From positions 1 through 64,000 of the forward strand of contig SZOQ01000002.1 of NCBI GenBank assembly GCA_030272835.1: a DNA stretch of 64,000 bases. The letters run 5' to 3'. Source of the stretch: 2-12-FULL-60-25 sp003576745 (GTDB lineage Bacteria > Patescibacteriota > Patescibacteriia > 2-12-FULL-60-25). The translations under genes were made by a program, and so were the position numbers. Below, piece by piece: positions 18,304-26,011 of this stretch. Each line of letters begins with the position of its first letter. Position 1 is the stretch's first letter. The notes beneath the pieces were generated by a model. It had not been told where the DNA came from, did no database searches, and was given only the letters and a program-made list of their open reading frames with translations.

Positions 18304-18858
18304 ATGCATGCCATCCTCGTTCATGGATGGAAGGGATGGCCGGAGAACGCCTGGTTTCCCTGGCTCCGGCGGGAATTGGAGTCCCGCGGGTGGACCACGG
18401 AAGCGCTGAAATTGCCGAATCCGGTCCTGCCAAGGCGCGCGTCATGGGTCAGCAAGATACGGGCATCCATACGCGGGGGCGACACGGTACTCATCGGGCA
18501 TTCGCTCGGCTGTCTCGCTATCCTGCAGGCATTGTCGGGCCAGGATGCGCCAACGGTGCAACGCGTGATATGCGTCTCCGGTTTTGGGCGACCATTTTTG
18601 CGCCTGCTGCAGAATGGGAAGACGAAACAAGAGTGGCTGCCGACGGACCTTGATTTTGATGCGATCAAAGCGCATGCGGATTCATGGGCGGTGGTCCATG
18701 CGCATCGCGACCCGCTCGTTCCGTTCGCGGAAGGAGAGTGGCTCGCGGAACAGTTCGGCGTTCAGCTCATCGTTCCGGGACGGACAGGGCATCTCATCCA
18801 CGAAGAGAAAGCATTCGAGGTCCCGGAAATACTCAACGCCGTCACGGCTGACCTATGA
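18304..18858 (+). CDS. RBBP9/YdeN-type alpha/beta hydrolase
   Basis: 184 aa, the size of RBBP9-family serine hydrolases. HGWKG near the N-terminus forms the oxyanion region. The nucleophile Ser67 lies in GHSLG; Asp136 (HRDPLVP) and His163 (GRTGHL) complete the triad. The substrate is unknown. Its last four bases (ATGA) overlap the start of the Nudix gene, so they are translationally coupled. Confidence 0.87.
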   Translation: MHAILVHGWKGWPENAWFPWLRRELESRGWTTEALKLPNPVLPRRASWVSKIRASIRGGDTVLIGHSLGCLAILQALSGQDAPTVQRVICVSGFGRPFLRLLQNGKTKQEWLPTDLDFDAIKAHADSWAVVHAHRDPLVPFAEGEWLAEQFGVQLIVPGRTGHLIHEEKAFEVPEILNAVTADL

Positions 18859-19313
18859 AACGAACGACGCTCTGTTATCCCATCATGAACGGCAAGGTTC
18901 TGCTCGCCATGAAGAAGCGCGGTTTTGGCACAGGGAAATGGAACGGACCCGGCGGAAAACGTTGTGAAGGAGAGTCGGCGGAGGATGCGTCCCGCCGCGA
19001 AACGCGCGAGGAAGTGAACATCAGCGTTGGGGCGATCGAACATCGCGGGGTTATTTTTTTTCGCTTTCCGGATCATCCGGACTGGGACAATGCGTGCGAT
19101 ATCTTCGTGACATCCGATATACGGGGAGTTCCAGAAGAGAGCGACGAAATGCGTCCGGCATGGTTTGCGCTCGACGAGCTCCCGCTCGAGGACATGTGGC
19201 CGGATGATGCTGTATGGCTTCCCGGCGTTCTTCGGGGAGGCACGGTGCATGCGGAATTCGTGTTCGATGCAGACGGAAACATTTTGCGGTGGGAATATCT
19301 TCCAAAAAAGTGA
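18855..19313 (+). CDS. MTH1-like Nudix hydrolase (8-oxo-dGTP diphosphatase type)
   Basis: 152 aa. The Nudix box spans 34-56 (G-x5-E-x7-RE-x2-EE). Beyond the box it closely follows human MTH1: KKRGFGTGKWNGPGGK (Asn30 equals the base-contacting Asn33) and ESDEMRPAWFALDELPLEDM running into WPDD, the pair of Asp that reads the oxidised base. This supports hydrolysis of oxidised purine dNTPs rather than an unspecified Nudix role. It is the second gene of a three-gene run. Confidence 0.9.
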   Translation: MKRTTLCYPIMNGKVLLAMKKRGFGTGKWNGPGGKRCEGESAEDASRRETREEVNISVGAIEHRGVIFFRFPDHPDWDNACDIFVTSDIRGVPEESDEMRPAWFALDELPLEDMWPDDAVWLPGVLRGGTVHAEFVFDADGNILRWEYLPKK

Positions 19314-19328
19314 TAGAATGCTCCCATC

Positions 19329-20168
19329 ATGGGAGCAACGGTTTATGCCTTGGGAACGGGCGTATGCGCGAACGGCTATCTGCCGAACACGGACAGGCAG
19401 CCTCCAGGTTTTTTTATTGACGTGGACGGGGCTCTTATTCTTTTTGATTGCAGCGAGGGCATACGCTATCGCATTCAGGATATCGGGTATGATTACGGGG
19501 ACGTTCAGCATGTCGCGGTGAGCCATGCGCACCCCGACCACGCGGCCCTCCCGCAGTTTTTGCAGGCCCGTTCCTGCCGCCGAATTTTTGCGAATGACAA
19601 ACCCGAGTTCGGGCTCTGTACCGTGTATATGCCGGCGGAGCTCGTCGAAGGATTCCAAAAGGTGTGGGATTGGCATGTGCCGGAGAATGACGGGAAATAC
19701 TGGCCTGAATTCACGCCCAAATTCATCCCTCTTTCCGAGGGGAGTTCCATCGGTATTACCCCGGACGTCACCCTCAAGGCTTATCCGGTGGTGCACGGCT
19801 ATGGACGCCACCCGTCCGTTGCCCTTCGTCTGGAAACTCCGTACGGTGTCATAGCCTACTCCGGAGACAGCGCGCTTTGCGACGGTCTGCTTGCCGCTGC
19901 AAAGAATGCGGATCTTTTTATTTGCGAGCAGTCATTCCGCATCGGATATGTCGACAGGGACAAGTATGGACACCTCACACCGAAGCAGGTCGCGGCCGTG
20001 TGCAAAAAGGCGCGTCCGAAAAAAGTCCGGCTGACGCACTATACGAGCCTTGATCGGAACCGCGACGTGATCCGCGCCATCCGAGCGGCAGGATTCCTGG
20101 GCGACGTGAAGCATGCGAAAGACGGCAATGTATGGAAACTGCGATTACGCCGCATGATACACTCGTAA
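19329..20168 (+). CDS. MBL-fold metallohydrolase, RNase Z-like
   Basis: 279 aa. The metal motif HAHPDH (His66, His68, Asp70, His71), a later His in VVHGYG (about 157), Asp in YSGDSAL and His in HLTPKQVA follow the order of RNase Z/arylsulfatase-like beta-lactamase-fold enzymes. The RNase Z exosite arm is not obvious, so phosphodiesterase or nuclease activity is a family guess. A TAGAAT box 9 nt before the ATG suggests a leaderless start within the run. Confidence 0.85.
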   Translation: MGATVYALGTGVCANGYLPNTDRQPPGFFIDVDGALILFDCSEGIRYRIQDIGYDYGDVQHVAVSHAHPDHAALPQFLQARSCRRIFANDKPEFGLCTVYMPAELVEGFQKVWDWHVPENDGKYWPEFTPKFIPLSEGSSIGITPDVTLKAYPVVHGYGRHPSVALRLETPYGVIAYSGDSALCDGLLAAAKNADLFICEQSFRIGYVDRDKYGHLTPKQVAAVCKKARPKKVRLTHYTSLDRNRDVIRAIRAAGFLGDVKHAKDGNVWKLRLRRMIHS

Positions 20169-20169
20169 T

Positions 20170-20505
20170 ATGAAATTTTGGGCGGCAATTTTTTTCTGCA
20201 TTTTTTCGTTGCAGACGGGGACGATTGCATATGCGCAGGACGCCACTTCATTTTCCAATACCCTTCTTTCAAATCTGGAAGCGCAATATGCCACCGCGAC
20301 GTATTCGTCGGGGCCGGCGCTCGGGACATCAGAAAACATCCGGGGAAGCGGGGAGCCGCCGGATCCCGCGTTCGAGCCGTATGATGCCGGGCAGGACACC
20401 GTTTCCGGCGTCGTGGCAACCGGGGCGGCTGTCCTCGGCGCCCTTGCGATCATTCTTGTGTTTGCCATCGTTGCGACGTCCCGCCATGGCGAATACGGCG
20501 AGTAG
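20170..20505 (+). CDS. Small exported protein with C-terminal membrane helix
   Basis: 111 aa, not recognised. Signal peptide 1-22 (cleavage after AYA-Q), a Ser/Pro/Gly-rich middle, and a hydrophobic segment at about 80-102 followed by RHGEYGE, giving a type I-like anchored protein with a tiny cytoplasmic tail. The start lies 1 bp after the upstream stop, with a weak GATACA box 8 nt before the ATG. Confidence 0.6.
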   Translation: MKFWAAIFFCIFSLQTGTIAYAQDATSFSNTLLSNLEAQYATATYSSGPALGTSENIRGSGEPPDPAFEPYDAGQDTVSGVVATGAAVLGALAIILVFAIVATSRHGEYGE

Positions 20506-20509
20506 AGTT

Positions 20510-20538
20510 TTGGAGGCGTTCATGCCCCGTGCTATAAT
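20510..20538 (+). promoter_or_regulatory. Consensus promoter for a leaderless gene
   Basis: TTGGAG (20510-20515), 17 bp, extended TGC-TATAAT (20533-20538). Only 8 nt separate the -10 from the ATG at 20547, so transcription should start at or within 1-2 nt of the ATG. Confidence 0.8.
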
Positions 20539-20546
20539 AGAATTCT

Positions 20547-20807
20547 ATGAGTCTTGTTTGGCGCATTATTCTCGGCCTGGCCCTTGCCGCTCTCGGGTCA
20601 TCCATGGTCATTCGCACGTTATGGTTCAAGAATTTTCTCGGGTATGTGGATTGGGCCGAGCGGCATTTGGGCGGGGGAGGAACGAATCTTCTCATTAAAT
20701 TCATCGGCATCATTTTTGCCTTTGTAGGCATTTTGGTGGCGACGGGCCTTTGGGGCAGTTTTCTCGAAGCAACGCTCGGCTCTATTTTTCCTCGTCAGGC
20801 ACTATGA
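20547..20807 (+). CDS. Two-helix membrane protein
   Basis: 86 aa, with helices at about 4-24 and 50-70 separated by a short loop (NFLGYVDWAERHLGGGG). Not recognised by name. The ATG is set by a consensus leaderless promoter. It overlaps the next gene by ATGA (20804-20807). Confidence 0.7.
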   Translation: MSLVWRIILGLALAALGSSMVIRTLWFKNFLGYVDWAERHLGGGGTNLLIKFIGIIFAFVGILVATGLWGSFLEATLGSIFPRQAL

Positions 20808-21403
20808 TGATTCGCTCCGGTACGGAGCTCATCAATCCATTCAAGGTGCTGGAACGGGTAGGGATTCGTGAGCGCATGCGTATCGCAGATCTCGGCTGCG
20901 GCTCTCTGGGACATTTTGTTTTTCCGGCAGCCCAGCTCGCGGGGCCGAAAGGAAAAATTTATGCCGTGGATATTCTCCGTGAGGTGTTGGAAATCATCGA
21001 GCATCGCGCCAAGGACGACCAATTCTACAATATCGAAACCATTTGGTCGGACATCGACGTGTATCGCGCCACGCGCATTCCTGAAGGAGGGCTGGACATA
21101 TGCCTTCTCGTGAACAATCTGTTCCTGTCCCAGAATAAGCCGAATCTCGCCAAGGAAATGGCACGACTCATTAAAAAAGGCGGTTTGGCGCTCGTGATCG
21201 ACTGGAAGCCCTCGCAAACGCCCATTGGTCCGCCAGCGGATCAGCGCGTGAGCCCCGAAGAGGCGCAGGCGATCTTCGACATCCCGGAGTTTTCCTTGAC
21301 CGATACGTTTGAACCCGGGCGTTTCCATTACGGGCTTCTTTTCAAAAGGACGGATGCTCAACATGTGCCGCCCGGCGGCAAAAAACCGCACAGGCGCCAT
21401 TGA
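20804..21403 (+). CDS. SAM-dependent methyltransferase
   Basis: 199 aa class I methyltransferase. SAM-binding motif I is IADLGCGSLGHFVFP, and an acidic VDI follows at the end of strand 2. The later LVNNLFLSQ and GGLALVIDWKPS match motifs IV-VI of the UbiE/Methyltransf_31 group. The substrate is unknown. The start ATG overlaps the upstream stop, giving coupled translation with the membrane protein before it. Confidence 0.82.
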   Translation: MMIRSGTELINPFKVLERVGIRERMRIADLGCGSLGHFVFPAAQLAGPKGKIYAVDILREVLEIIEHRAKDDQFYNIETIWSDIDVYRATRIPEGGLDICLLVNNLFLSQNKPNLAKEMARLIKKGGLALVIDWKPSQTPIGPPADQRVSPEEAQAIFDIPEFSLTDTFEPGRFHYGLLFKRTDAQHVPPGGKKPHRRH

Positions 21404-21438
21404 CGAAACGGCGACCGTCGCGTAGAAAATCGAAAACT

Positions 21439-21846
21439 ATGCAATCGCTTTTCACCTTTTCTTTTTGGTTCAATCTGCATGCGGTTCCATTTTTGCCTGC
21501 CGTAGGTCGCGCGCTTGCGGTATTGTTCGCGGCGCTTATTGCTGGCGGCGTCGCTTGCGCGTTCGCGGCCCGCATGAGGCAGGCAAGCAAGGAATGGAGG
21601 CGCGCGCTCGGCCGCCTTTCTTCGCATCTTGTGTGGACGGGCCTCATTGGGTTTCTCCTGTGGATGTTTAACGAGCAATGGGTACCTATTTTGAGCATGC
21701 GATTCTTTTTCGTGCTTTGGTTCATATGGTTCCTCGGAGGCTTCTATCCCATCTATCGCTATGTATGGGTAGAGGTTCCCGAAAAAATGAAGCTTCACGA
21801 GGAGCGCTTGGAGCGTGAAAAATGGCTTCCGAAAAAGAAACGGTAG
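21439..21846 (+). CDS. Membrane protein with three predicted helices
   Basis: 135 aa from the ATG at 21439. Hydrophobic segments lie near 22-44, 64-80 and 87-110, followed by a Lys/Glu-rich cytoplasmic tail (LHEERLEREKWLPKKKR). A TTG at 21400 overlapping the previous stop would add 13 Lys/Arg-rich residues and cannot be excluded. Not recognised. Confidence 0.65.
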   Translation: MQSLFTFSFWFNLHAVPFLPAVGRALAVLFAALIAGGVACAFAARMRQASKEWRRALGRLSSHLVWTGLIGFLLWMFNEQWVPILSMRFFFVLWFIWFLGGFYPIYRYVWVEVPEKMKLHEERLEREKWLPKKKR

Positions 21847-21857
21847 GTACGTAATAT

Positions 21858-22217
21858 ATGGTTGACGGCAGGCGGGAATTGGGAAGCCGCGGCGAAGAAC
21901 TGGCTGCGGCCTTTTTTGCGGCGCGCGGGTACGACATTGTCGAGCGGAACTGGCGATGCGATATCGGGGAAATCGATTTGATCGTCCGGAAGGGTAAAGA
22001 GCTGCGCTGTATCGAGGTAAAAACTCGAAGGAGCTTCGGCGGCGGTTTGCCGGAAGAATCCGTTACAGAAGCAAAACTTACGACGCTCGCCGACCTCCTC
22101 GACCGATATGTCGAAGCCATGGGGGGAGCGGACCCCTTTCCCCACCTGGATGTGCTTTCCATTTATATTCGAGACGGAATCGAATACGCGTATTTTCCGG
22201 ATATCGACGCTTCTTGA
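21858..22217 (+). CDS. yraN: YraN/UPF0102 family nuclease-fold protein
   Basis: 119 aa, full family length. The signature LGSRGEELAAAFFAARGY, then RCDIGEIDLIVRK and CIEVKTRRS form the restriction-endonuclease-like core (E, D, E-x-K). YraN proteins are near-universal, and roles in DNA processing have been suggested. Last gene of the run from 20547. Confidence 0.93.
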   Translation: MVDGRRELGSRGEELAAAFFAARGYDIVERNWRCDIGEIDLIVRKGKELRCIEVKTRRSFGGGLPEESVTEAKLTTLADLLDRYVEAMGGADPFPHLDVLSIYIRDGIEYAYFPDIDAS

Positions 22218-22242
22218 CTCGCCGTCAGGCGTTTGGTGTACT
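22214..22242 (+). promoter_or_regulatory. Promoter of the putative RNA gene
   Basis: TTGACT (22214-22219), 17 bp, TGTACT (22237-22242). The predicted start near 22249 falls exactly at the 5' side of a 12-bp hairpin. Confidence 0.6.
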
Positions 22243-22248
22243 ACTTGT

Positions 22249-22481
22249 AAGGTGGCGCCCCGCGACGTACCCCCCTCCGCCCGGGGCGCCGCCTCCCTAC
22301 CCCGCTCTTTCTGGCGATTTCCGCCTCCTTCTCCGACAACGATTGCCGCGACATGTCGCGGACACTCTTGCTCGTCGCACTTTTTTCATCCCCTGACATT
22401 CGCTAAGGCGATCCAAAGGGGAATTCTCCGCCCCTCATCATGGGGTCTCGACCAGCACAGGGCTCTGCTGGTCTTTTTTTT
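22249..22481 (+). ncRNA. Putative structured non-coding RNA, about 230 nt
   Basis: A promoter at 22214-22242 and an intrinsic terminator bracket a non-coding stretch. The terminator is GACCAGCA (22450-22457)/TGCTGGTC (22466-22473) with T8. The 5' end folds as GGTGGCGCCCCG (22251-22262) with CGGGGCGCCGCC (22282-22293). A 16-bp perfect palindrome CCGCGACATGTCGCGG lies at 22346-22361, and AGGGG/CCCCT arms near the 3' end. The next gene is on the other strand, so this is a free transcript and not a leader. It does not show the conserved words of tmRNA, RNase P RNA or SRP RNA. 6S-like or lineage-specific RNA is possible. Confidence 0.6.
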
Positions 22482-22490
22482 GCAGAGGAT

Positions 22491-23513
22491 TTACAGGATC
22501 AGCATGGCGTCCCCGAAAGAGTAGAAACGATAGCCCTCGCGAATCGCCGTTGCGTAGGCGCGAAGGAGCGTTGTACGGCCCCAGTCTGTCGTTGCATGTT
22601 GTTCACCAAGGAAGGCAGAAACAAGAACGAGCAACGTCGATTTCGGAAGATGAAAGTTTGTGATAAGTCCGTCGACAATTTTGAACGAATAGCCGGGAGT
22701 GATGAAGAGGCTTGTGAATCCTTCCTGCATGCCAGATTCGAGCGCGCGCACGGTGGTTGTCCCGACGGCAATCACGCGTCCGCCGCGTTCCTTTGTTTCA
22801 CGTATTTTTTCCGCGGTTGTCCTGGGAACAGAAACCCATTCCTCGTGCATATGGTGCTCTTTCAGCGTTTCGGTTCGCATGGGCCGGAAGGTCCCCATGC
22901 CCACATGAAGCGTCACGGCGGCAACGTCAATCCCCGCATGCTTCAGCCGCCCGATAAGCTCGGGCGTAAAATGAAATCCTGCCGTCGGGGCCGCAACGGA
23001 TCCCACGGATTCGGCATAAACGGTCTGGTACTCGTCGAGCATTTCCGGTTCCGTCCCGATATACGGAGGGACGGGAATGTGCCCGCGTTCATTTGCCCAA
23101 GCAATAACTTCTTTCGGCATGGCGTCGAAATCTACCTCAAGCGTCCCGTTATTCCGTTTTGCATGAATACGGCATGTCATGCCGTCCGCAAACGTAATGC
23201 GGCTGCCGGAGGGGAGTTTTTTTCCTGGCTTACCTAGCGCGAGCCACACGCGGCTATTGTCCGGATGGAGGAGGAATAGTTCAACTGGACCCGAATCCGT
23301 TGAGCCAAGGAGGCGCGCTTTAAAAACTTTCGTGATGTTCAAGACGAGGAGATCGCCCGGCTTTAGATATTCGATGATATCGAAAAAATGTCGGTGCCAT
23401 ATGTCGCCGGTCATACGATCGAGAATCATGAGCCTCGAATGGTCGCGGGGACGTATCGGTTTTTGGGCGATTCTGTCTTTCGGGAGCGGGTAGTCGAACA
23501 GTTCCGTTTTCAT
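22491..23513 (-). CDS. queA: S-adenosylmethionine:tRNA ribosyltransferase-isomerase
   Basis: 340 aa, normal for QueA, which adds the cyclopentene part of queuosine to tRNA wobble position 34. Diagnostic stretches are ELFDYPLPKDRIAQKP at the start, RDHSRLMILDR, GSVAAPTAGFHFT, LHVGMGTFRP and TNFHLPKSTLL. The ATG at 23511-23513 begins the family's usual N-terminus. No other queuosine gene is in the window. Confidence 0.96.
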   Translation of the reverse strand: MKTELFDYPLPKDRIAQKPIRPRDHSRLMILDRMTGDIWHRHFFDIIEYLKPGDLLVLNITKVFKARLLGSTDSGPVELFLLHPDNSRVWLALGKPGKKLPSGSRITFADGMTCRIHAKRNNGTLEVDFDAMPKEVIAWANERGHIPVPPYIGTEPEMLDEYQTVYAESVGSVAAPTAGFHFTPELIGRLKHAGIDVAAVTLHVGMGTFRPMRTETLKEHHMHEEWVSVPRTTAEKIRETKERGGRVIAVGTTTVRALESGMQEGFTSLFITPGYSFKIVDGLITNFHLPKSTLLVLVSAFLGEQHATTDWGRTTLLRAYATAIREGYRFYSFGDAMLIL

Positions 23514-23557
23514 GCGGTCGAGCCTAGCATGGAATGTTGGTGGGAGGGAGGATGTAA

Positions 23558-23613
23558 GGGTGCAGTAGGGGCGCAGCACGCTGTGCCCCTACTGCTGCGC
23601 CCCTACTGCACCC
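23558..23613. repeat. Long palindromic element with GTAGGGGCGCA-type arms
   Basis: GGGTGCAGTAGGGGCGCAG (23558-23576) and its exact complement CTGCGCCCCTACTGCACCC (23595-23613) form a 19-bp inverted repeat. A nested GGGGCGCAGC/GCTGTGCCCC palindrome lies at 23568-23588. This GTAGGGGC...GCCCCTAC style is a REP- or MITE-like dispersed palindrome seen in many bacteria. It sits between the divergent queA and rpmE and touches the rpmE -35 box. Only one copy is in this window. Confidence 0.7.
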
Positions 23614-23615
23614 CC

Positions 23616-23644
23616 TTGTCAAAAAGCCCTGTATTTGTTACATT
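23616..23644 (+). promoter_or_regulatory. Promoter of rpmE, leaderless type
   Basis: TTGTCA (23616-23621), 17 bp, TACATT (23639-23644), 9 nt to the ATG at 23654. The -35 starts 3 bp after the palindrome at 23558-23613. Confidence 0.65.
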
Positions 23645-23653
23645 AGACTTCCT

Positions 23654-23965
23654 ATGAAGGCTGATATCCATCCGACATATTACTCCGATGCCAAGGTGAC
23701 ATGCGCTTGTGGCAATACGATTAGCGTTGGATCGACCGTAAAGGAAATTCACGTGGAGCTGTGTTCACAGTGCCATCCCTTTTACACCGGAAAACAAAAG
23801 CTGGTGGATACAGCACGCCGCGTGGAGAAATTTGCGGAGCGCGCCGGAAAAAAGACCATCGAGGCTACGGTTCGTGCCGGAAAAAAGGCAAAGACCGCGA
23901 AGCGTGTTGCCCAAAAGACCGCGAAGAAACAGAAGGCGCCGAAGAAGCTCGCGGATTTGGCTTAG
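23654..23965 (+). CDS. rpmE: 50S ribosomal protein L31, zinc type, with Lys-rich tail
   Basis: 103 aa. Residues 1-50 are L31 with zinc ligands Cys17, Cys19, Cys37 and Cys40 (CACG, CSQC) and HPFYTGKQK. Residues 50-103 are a Lys/Ala-rich extension (KKAKTAKRVAQKTAKK) absent from short L31 proteins and probably rRNA-binding. No SD; the promoter implies a leaderless mRNA. Confidence 0.95.
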   Translation: MKADIHPTYYSDAKVTCACGNTISVGSTVKEIHVELCSQCHPFYTGKQKLVDTARRVEKFAERAGKKTIEATVRAGKKAKTAKRVAQKTAKKQKAPKKLADLA

Positions 23966-24084
23966 CTGCGACCTTGCAGGACGCGTCCCGGCGAATGCCG
24001 GGGCGTTTGCGTATCAGAGAGCATCCGCTGTTCTTCGGTAGGTTGTCCCGTATAGACGTGTTATGCTCGACATCAATTTCCTTC

Positions 24085-25155
24085 ATGAATACATCTGAAC
24101 TCACAAAGGCGCTGGAAGAGTCGCGAAAGCGCGTCCAGGCTCTCGAAGAGCGGCTTTCCGCACCCGAAACGCTCAGCGATCAAAAAACGTTGCGCGAGGT
24201 TTCGCTTGCCTATCGAAGCGCGAAGGACATCGTTTCTGCCGGGGAAGCCTGGATTGGCCTCGTTGCCGCAAAACAGGATGCGGAGGAGGCGATCGGATCT
24301 GGAGACGAGGACATGAAAAGGCTTGGCGAGACGGAACTCGAACGCATTCTGTCCGCATTGGCAGAAGCCAAGGAGTCATTTGAAGCCGCGCTCGTGCCTC
24401 CGGACCCTCATGATCATCAGGACGTCATCGTCGAGATCCGCGCCGGGACAGGCGGGGATGAGGCCTCGCTATTTGCCGAGAACCTGTTCCGAATGATCGC
24501 GCGATATGCCGAGCGCAGGGGGTGGAAAACGAACCTGGTTTCGGAGTCGCATTCCGAGGCGGGCGGATATAAGGAAGTCGTCTTTACCGTATCCGGGGAT
24601 GGTGCGTATGGACGCCTCAAGTATGAATCCGGCGTGCATCGCGTTCAGCGCATCCCCGTAACGGAAAAGCAGGGACGTATTCATACGTCGACGGCGACGG
24701 TCGCCGTTCTTCCGCAAATCGAGGAGACGGAAATTTCCATAGATCCGAAAGACCTCCGTATCGATACCTTTTGCGCCGGCGGCAAGGGAGGGCAATCCGT
24801 GAATACGACATATTCCGCGGTCCGTATCACCCATCTTCCCACGGGGATTGTGGTGAGCTGCCAGGATGAACGGTCGCAGGTGCAGAACCGCGAGCGTGCC
24901 ATGCAAATTCTGCGCGCGCGCATTTGGGAAGCGGAGGAGATGCGACGGAAAGCGGAAATAGCCGCGGACCGGAAATCCCAGATCGGCACGGGAGAGCGAA
25001 GCGAAAAAATACGCACGTATAATTATCCGCAGGATCGTATTACCGATCATCGCATAAAAAAATCCTGGCATAATATACAGGTCATCCTGGACGGCGCCGT
25101 AGATCCGATTATCGATGCGCTTCGGAAGGGGGAAGAAGGGGAGGAAGAAGCATAA
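24085..25155 (+). CDS. prfA: Peptide chain release factor 1
   Basis: 356 aa. The GGQ motif (GGKGGQSVN) hydrolyses peptidyl-tRNA, and the RF1 anticodon tripeptide PxT is seen as PVT in RIPVTEKQGRIHTS, giving UAA/UAG specificity. Genes in this window ending in TGA imply that RF2 exists elsewhere. The ATG at 24085 gives a normal N-terminus; the longer open frame overlaps rpmE. prmC, which methylates the GGQ Gln, lies at 56466-57350 and is not adjacent. Confidence 0.96.
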   Translation: MNTSELTKALEESRKRVQALEERLSAPETLSDQKTLREVSLAYRSAKDIVSAGEAWIGLVAAKQDAEEAIGSGDEDMKRLGETELERILSALAEAKESFEAALVPPDPHDHQDVIVEIRAGTGGDEASLFAENLFRMIARYAERRGWKTNLVSESHSEAGGYKEVVFTVSGDGAYGRLKYESGVHRVQRIPVTEKQGRIHTSTATVAVLPQIEETEISIDPKDLRIDTFCAGGKGGQSVNTTYSAVRITHLPTGIVVSCQDERSQVQNRERAMQILRARIWEAEEMRRKAEIAADRKSQIGTGERSEKIRTYNYPQDRITDHRIKKSWHNIQVILDGAVDPIIDALRKGEEGEEEA

Positions 25156-25230
25156 TGCCGTTTCGAGTTTTATGTTGCGCATGACAGGGTTCTGTTGTGC
25201 GTAACTCATAACCCGCAACCAAGGAGTTCC

Positions 25231-25935
25231 ATGGACGCCATCTTGCTCTGCGCCGGAAAAGGGACGCGCCTTCGTCCCCTGACAGACCGCATCCCGAAGC
25301 CTCTCGTTCCGCTTGCGGGATCGAGTCCGCTCGAGCGGAGCCTTCACATTCTTCCCGCGCGTATCGATCGGGTTATTCTTGTGGTAGGACATCTGGGACA
25401 TGTGATTCAGGAACGGATCGGCTCCTATTCCCAGGGCCGCGACGTGGTGTACGTGGAACAAAAGCCCCTGAACGGCACGGGTGGAGCGCTCCGTCAGGCG
25501 CGGATGCACATCCGTTCCGAGCTATTCCTCGTCATGAACGGGGATGATTTGTACGATCAGGAGGATTTGCGCAAGCTCGCCGCAGACGGGCCCGCTCTCC
25601 TTACGTTAGAGCGCGCCTTAGATCGCATGATCGATTCCTGGAAGATTGGCGACGATGGTTCCCTGCAGGATCTTATCCCTTCCGTTCCAGGCGCCTCCGC
25701 CCGCATTAATATCGGGGCATATGTTTTGGACCGGCGTTGGTTCGGAACTTCGCCCGTTCGTGTTCCCGGCAAAACGGATGAATGGAGCCTGCCGCATGCT
25801 ATTCCGCAATTGATTGCCGACGGTGTGCGCATTCGCGCTCAACAGGCCTCTTTTTGGATGCCTGTTGGAACGCCGGAAGAGCTGGCATCGGCGGAGGCCG
25901 TTTTGGCCAAATCGCTTGAGGCCAAGGCGGGTTGA
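25231..25935 (+). CDS. Sugar-phosphate nucleotidyltransferase
   Basis: 234 aa, GT-A-like nucleotidyltransferase. The signature AGKGTRLRPLTDRIPKPLVPL binds the NTP, VMNGDDLYD holds the metal-binding Asp, and GTPEEL lies at the C-terminus. It makes an NDP-sugar from NTP and a sugar-1-phosphate; specificity (glucose, mannose or other) cannot be read. AAGGAG six nt upstream supports the ATG at 25231. The TGA stop overlaps the -35 box of the next promoter. Confidence 0.88.
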   Translation: MDAILLCAGKGTRLRPLTDRIPKPLVPLAGSSPLERSLHILPARIDRVILVVGHLGHVIQERIGSYSQGRDVVYVEQKPLNGTGGALRQARMHIRSELFLVMNGDDLYDQEDLRKLAADGPALLTLERALDRMIDSWKIGDDGSLQDLIPSVPGASARINIGAYVLDRRWFGTSPVRVPGKTDEWSLPHAIPQLIADGVRIRAQQASFWMPVGTPEELASAEAVLAKSLEAKAG

Positions 25936-25960
25936 CTTTTTCTTCTTGATATGGTATAGA
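25932..25960 (+). promoter_or_regulatory. Promoter of Asp-rich lipoprotein 1
   Basis: TTGACT (25932-25937), 17 bp, TGG-TATAGA (25955-25960). Spacer style (T-rich, ending GG) matches the promoter of the paralogue at 26925-26953. Confidence 0.75.
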
Positions 25961-26011
25961 AGGTCTGTACATTTCCAAGGCTTTACGCCGAGATTCAGAA
26001 AGGAGGTGAGG

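Noticed and set aside
22249..22481. Identity of the putative RNA as tmRNA, RNase P RNA or SRP RNA
   Set aside because: No tRNA-like 3' end, no P4 consensus and no GGAAGCAGC-type apical motif were found on either strand.
23654..24084. A 464-codon version of prfA starting inside rpmE
   Set aside because: The upstream part is the rpmE gene in another frame; the ATG at 24085 gives the proper RF1 N-terminus.
24085..25155. UGA recoding as in SR1/Gracilibacteria
   Set aside because: UGA ends many genes here (tyrS, rpsB, dienelactone hydrolase neighbours, DUF3048) and no conserved position is coded by in-frame UGA.
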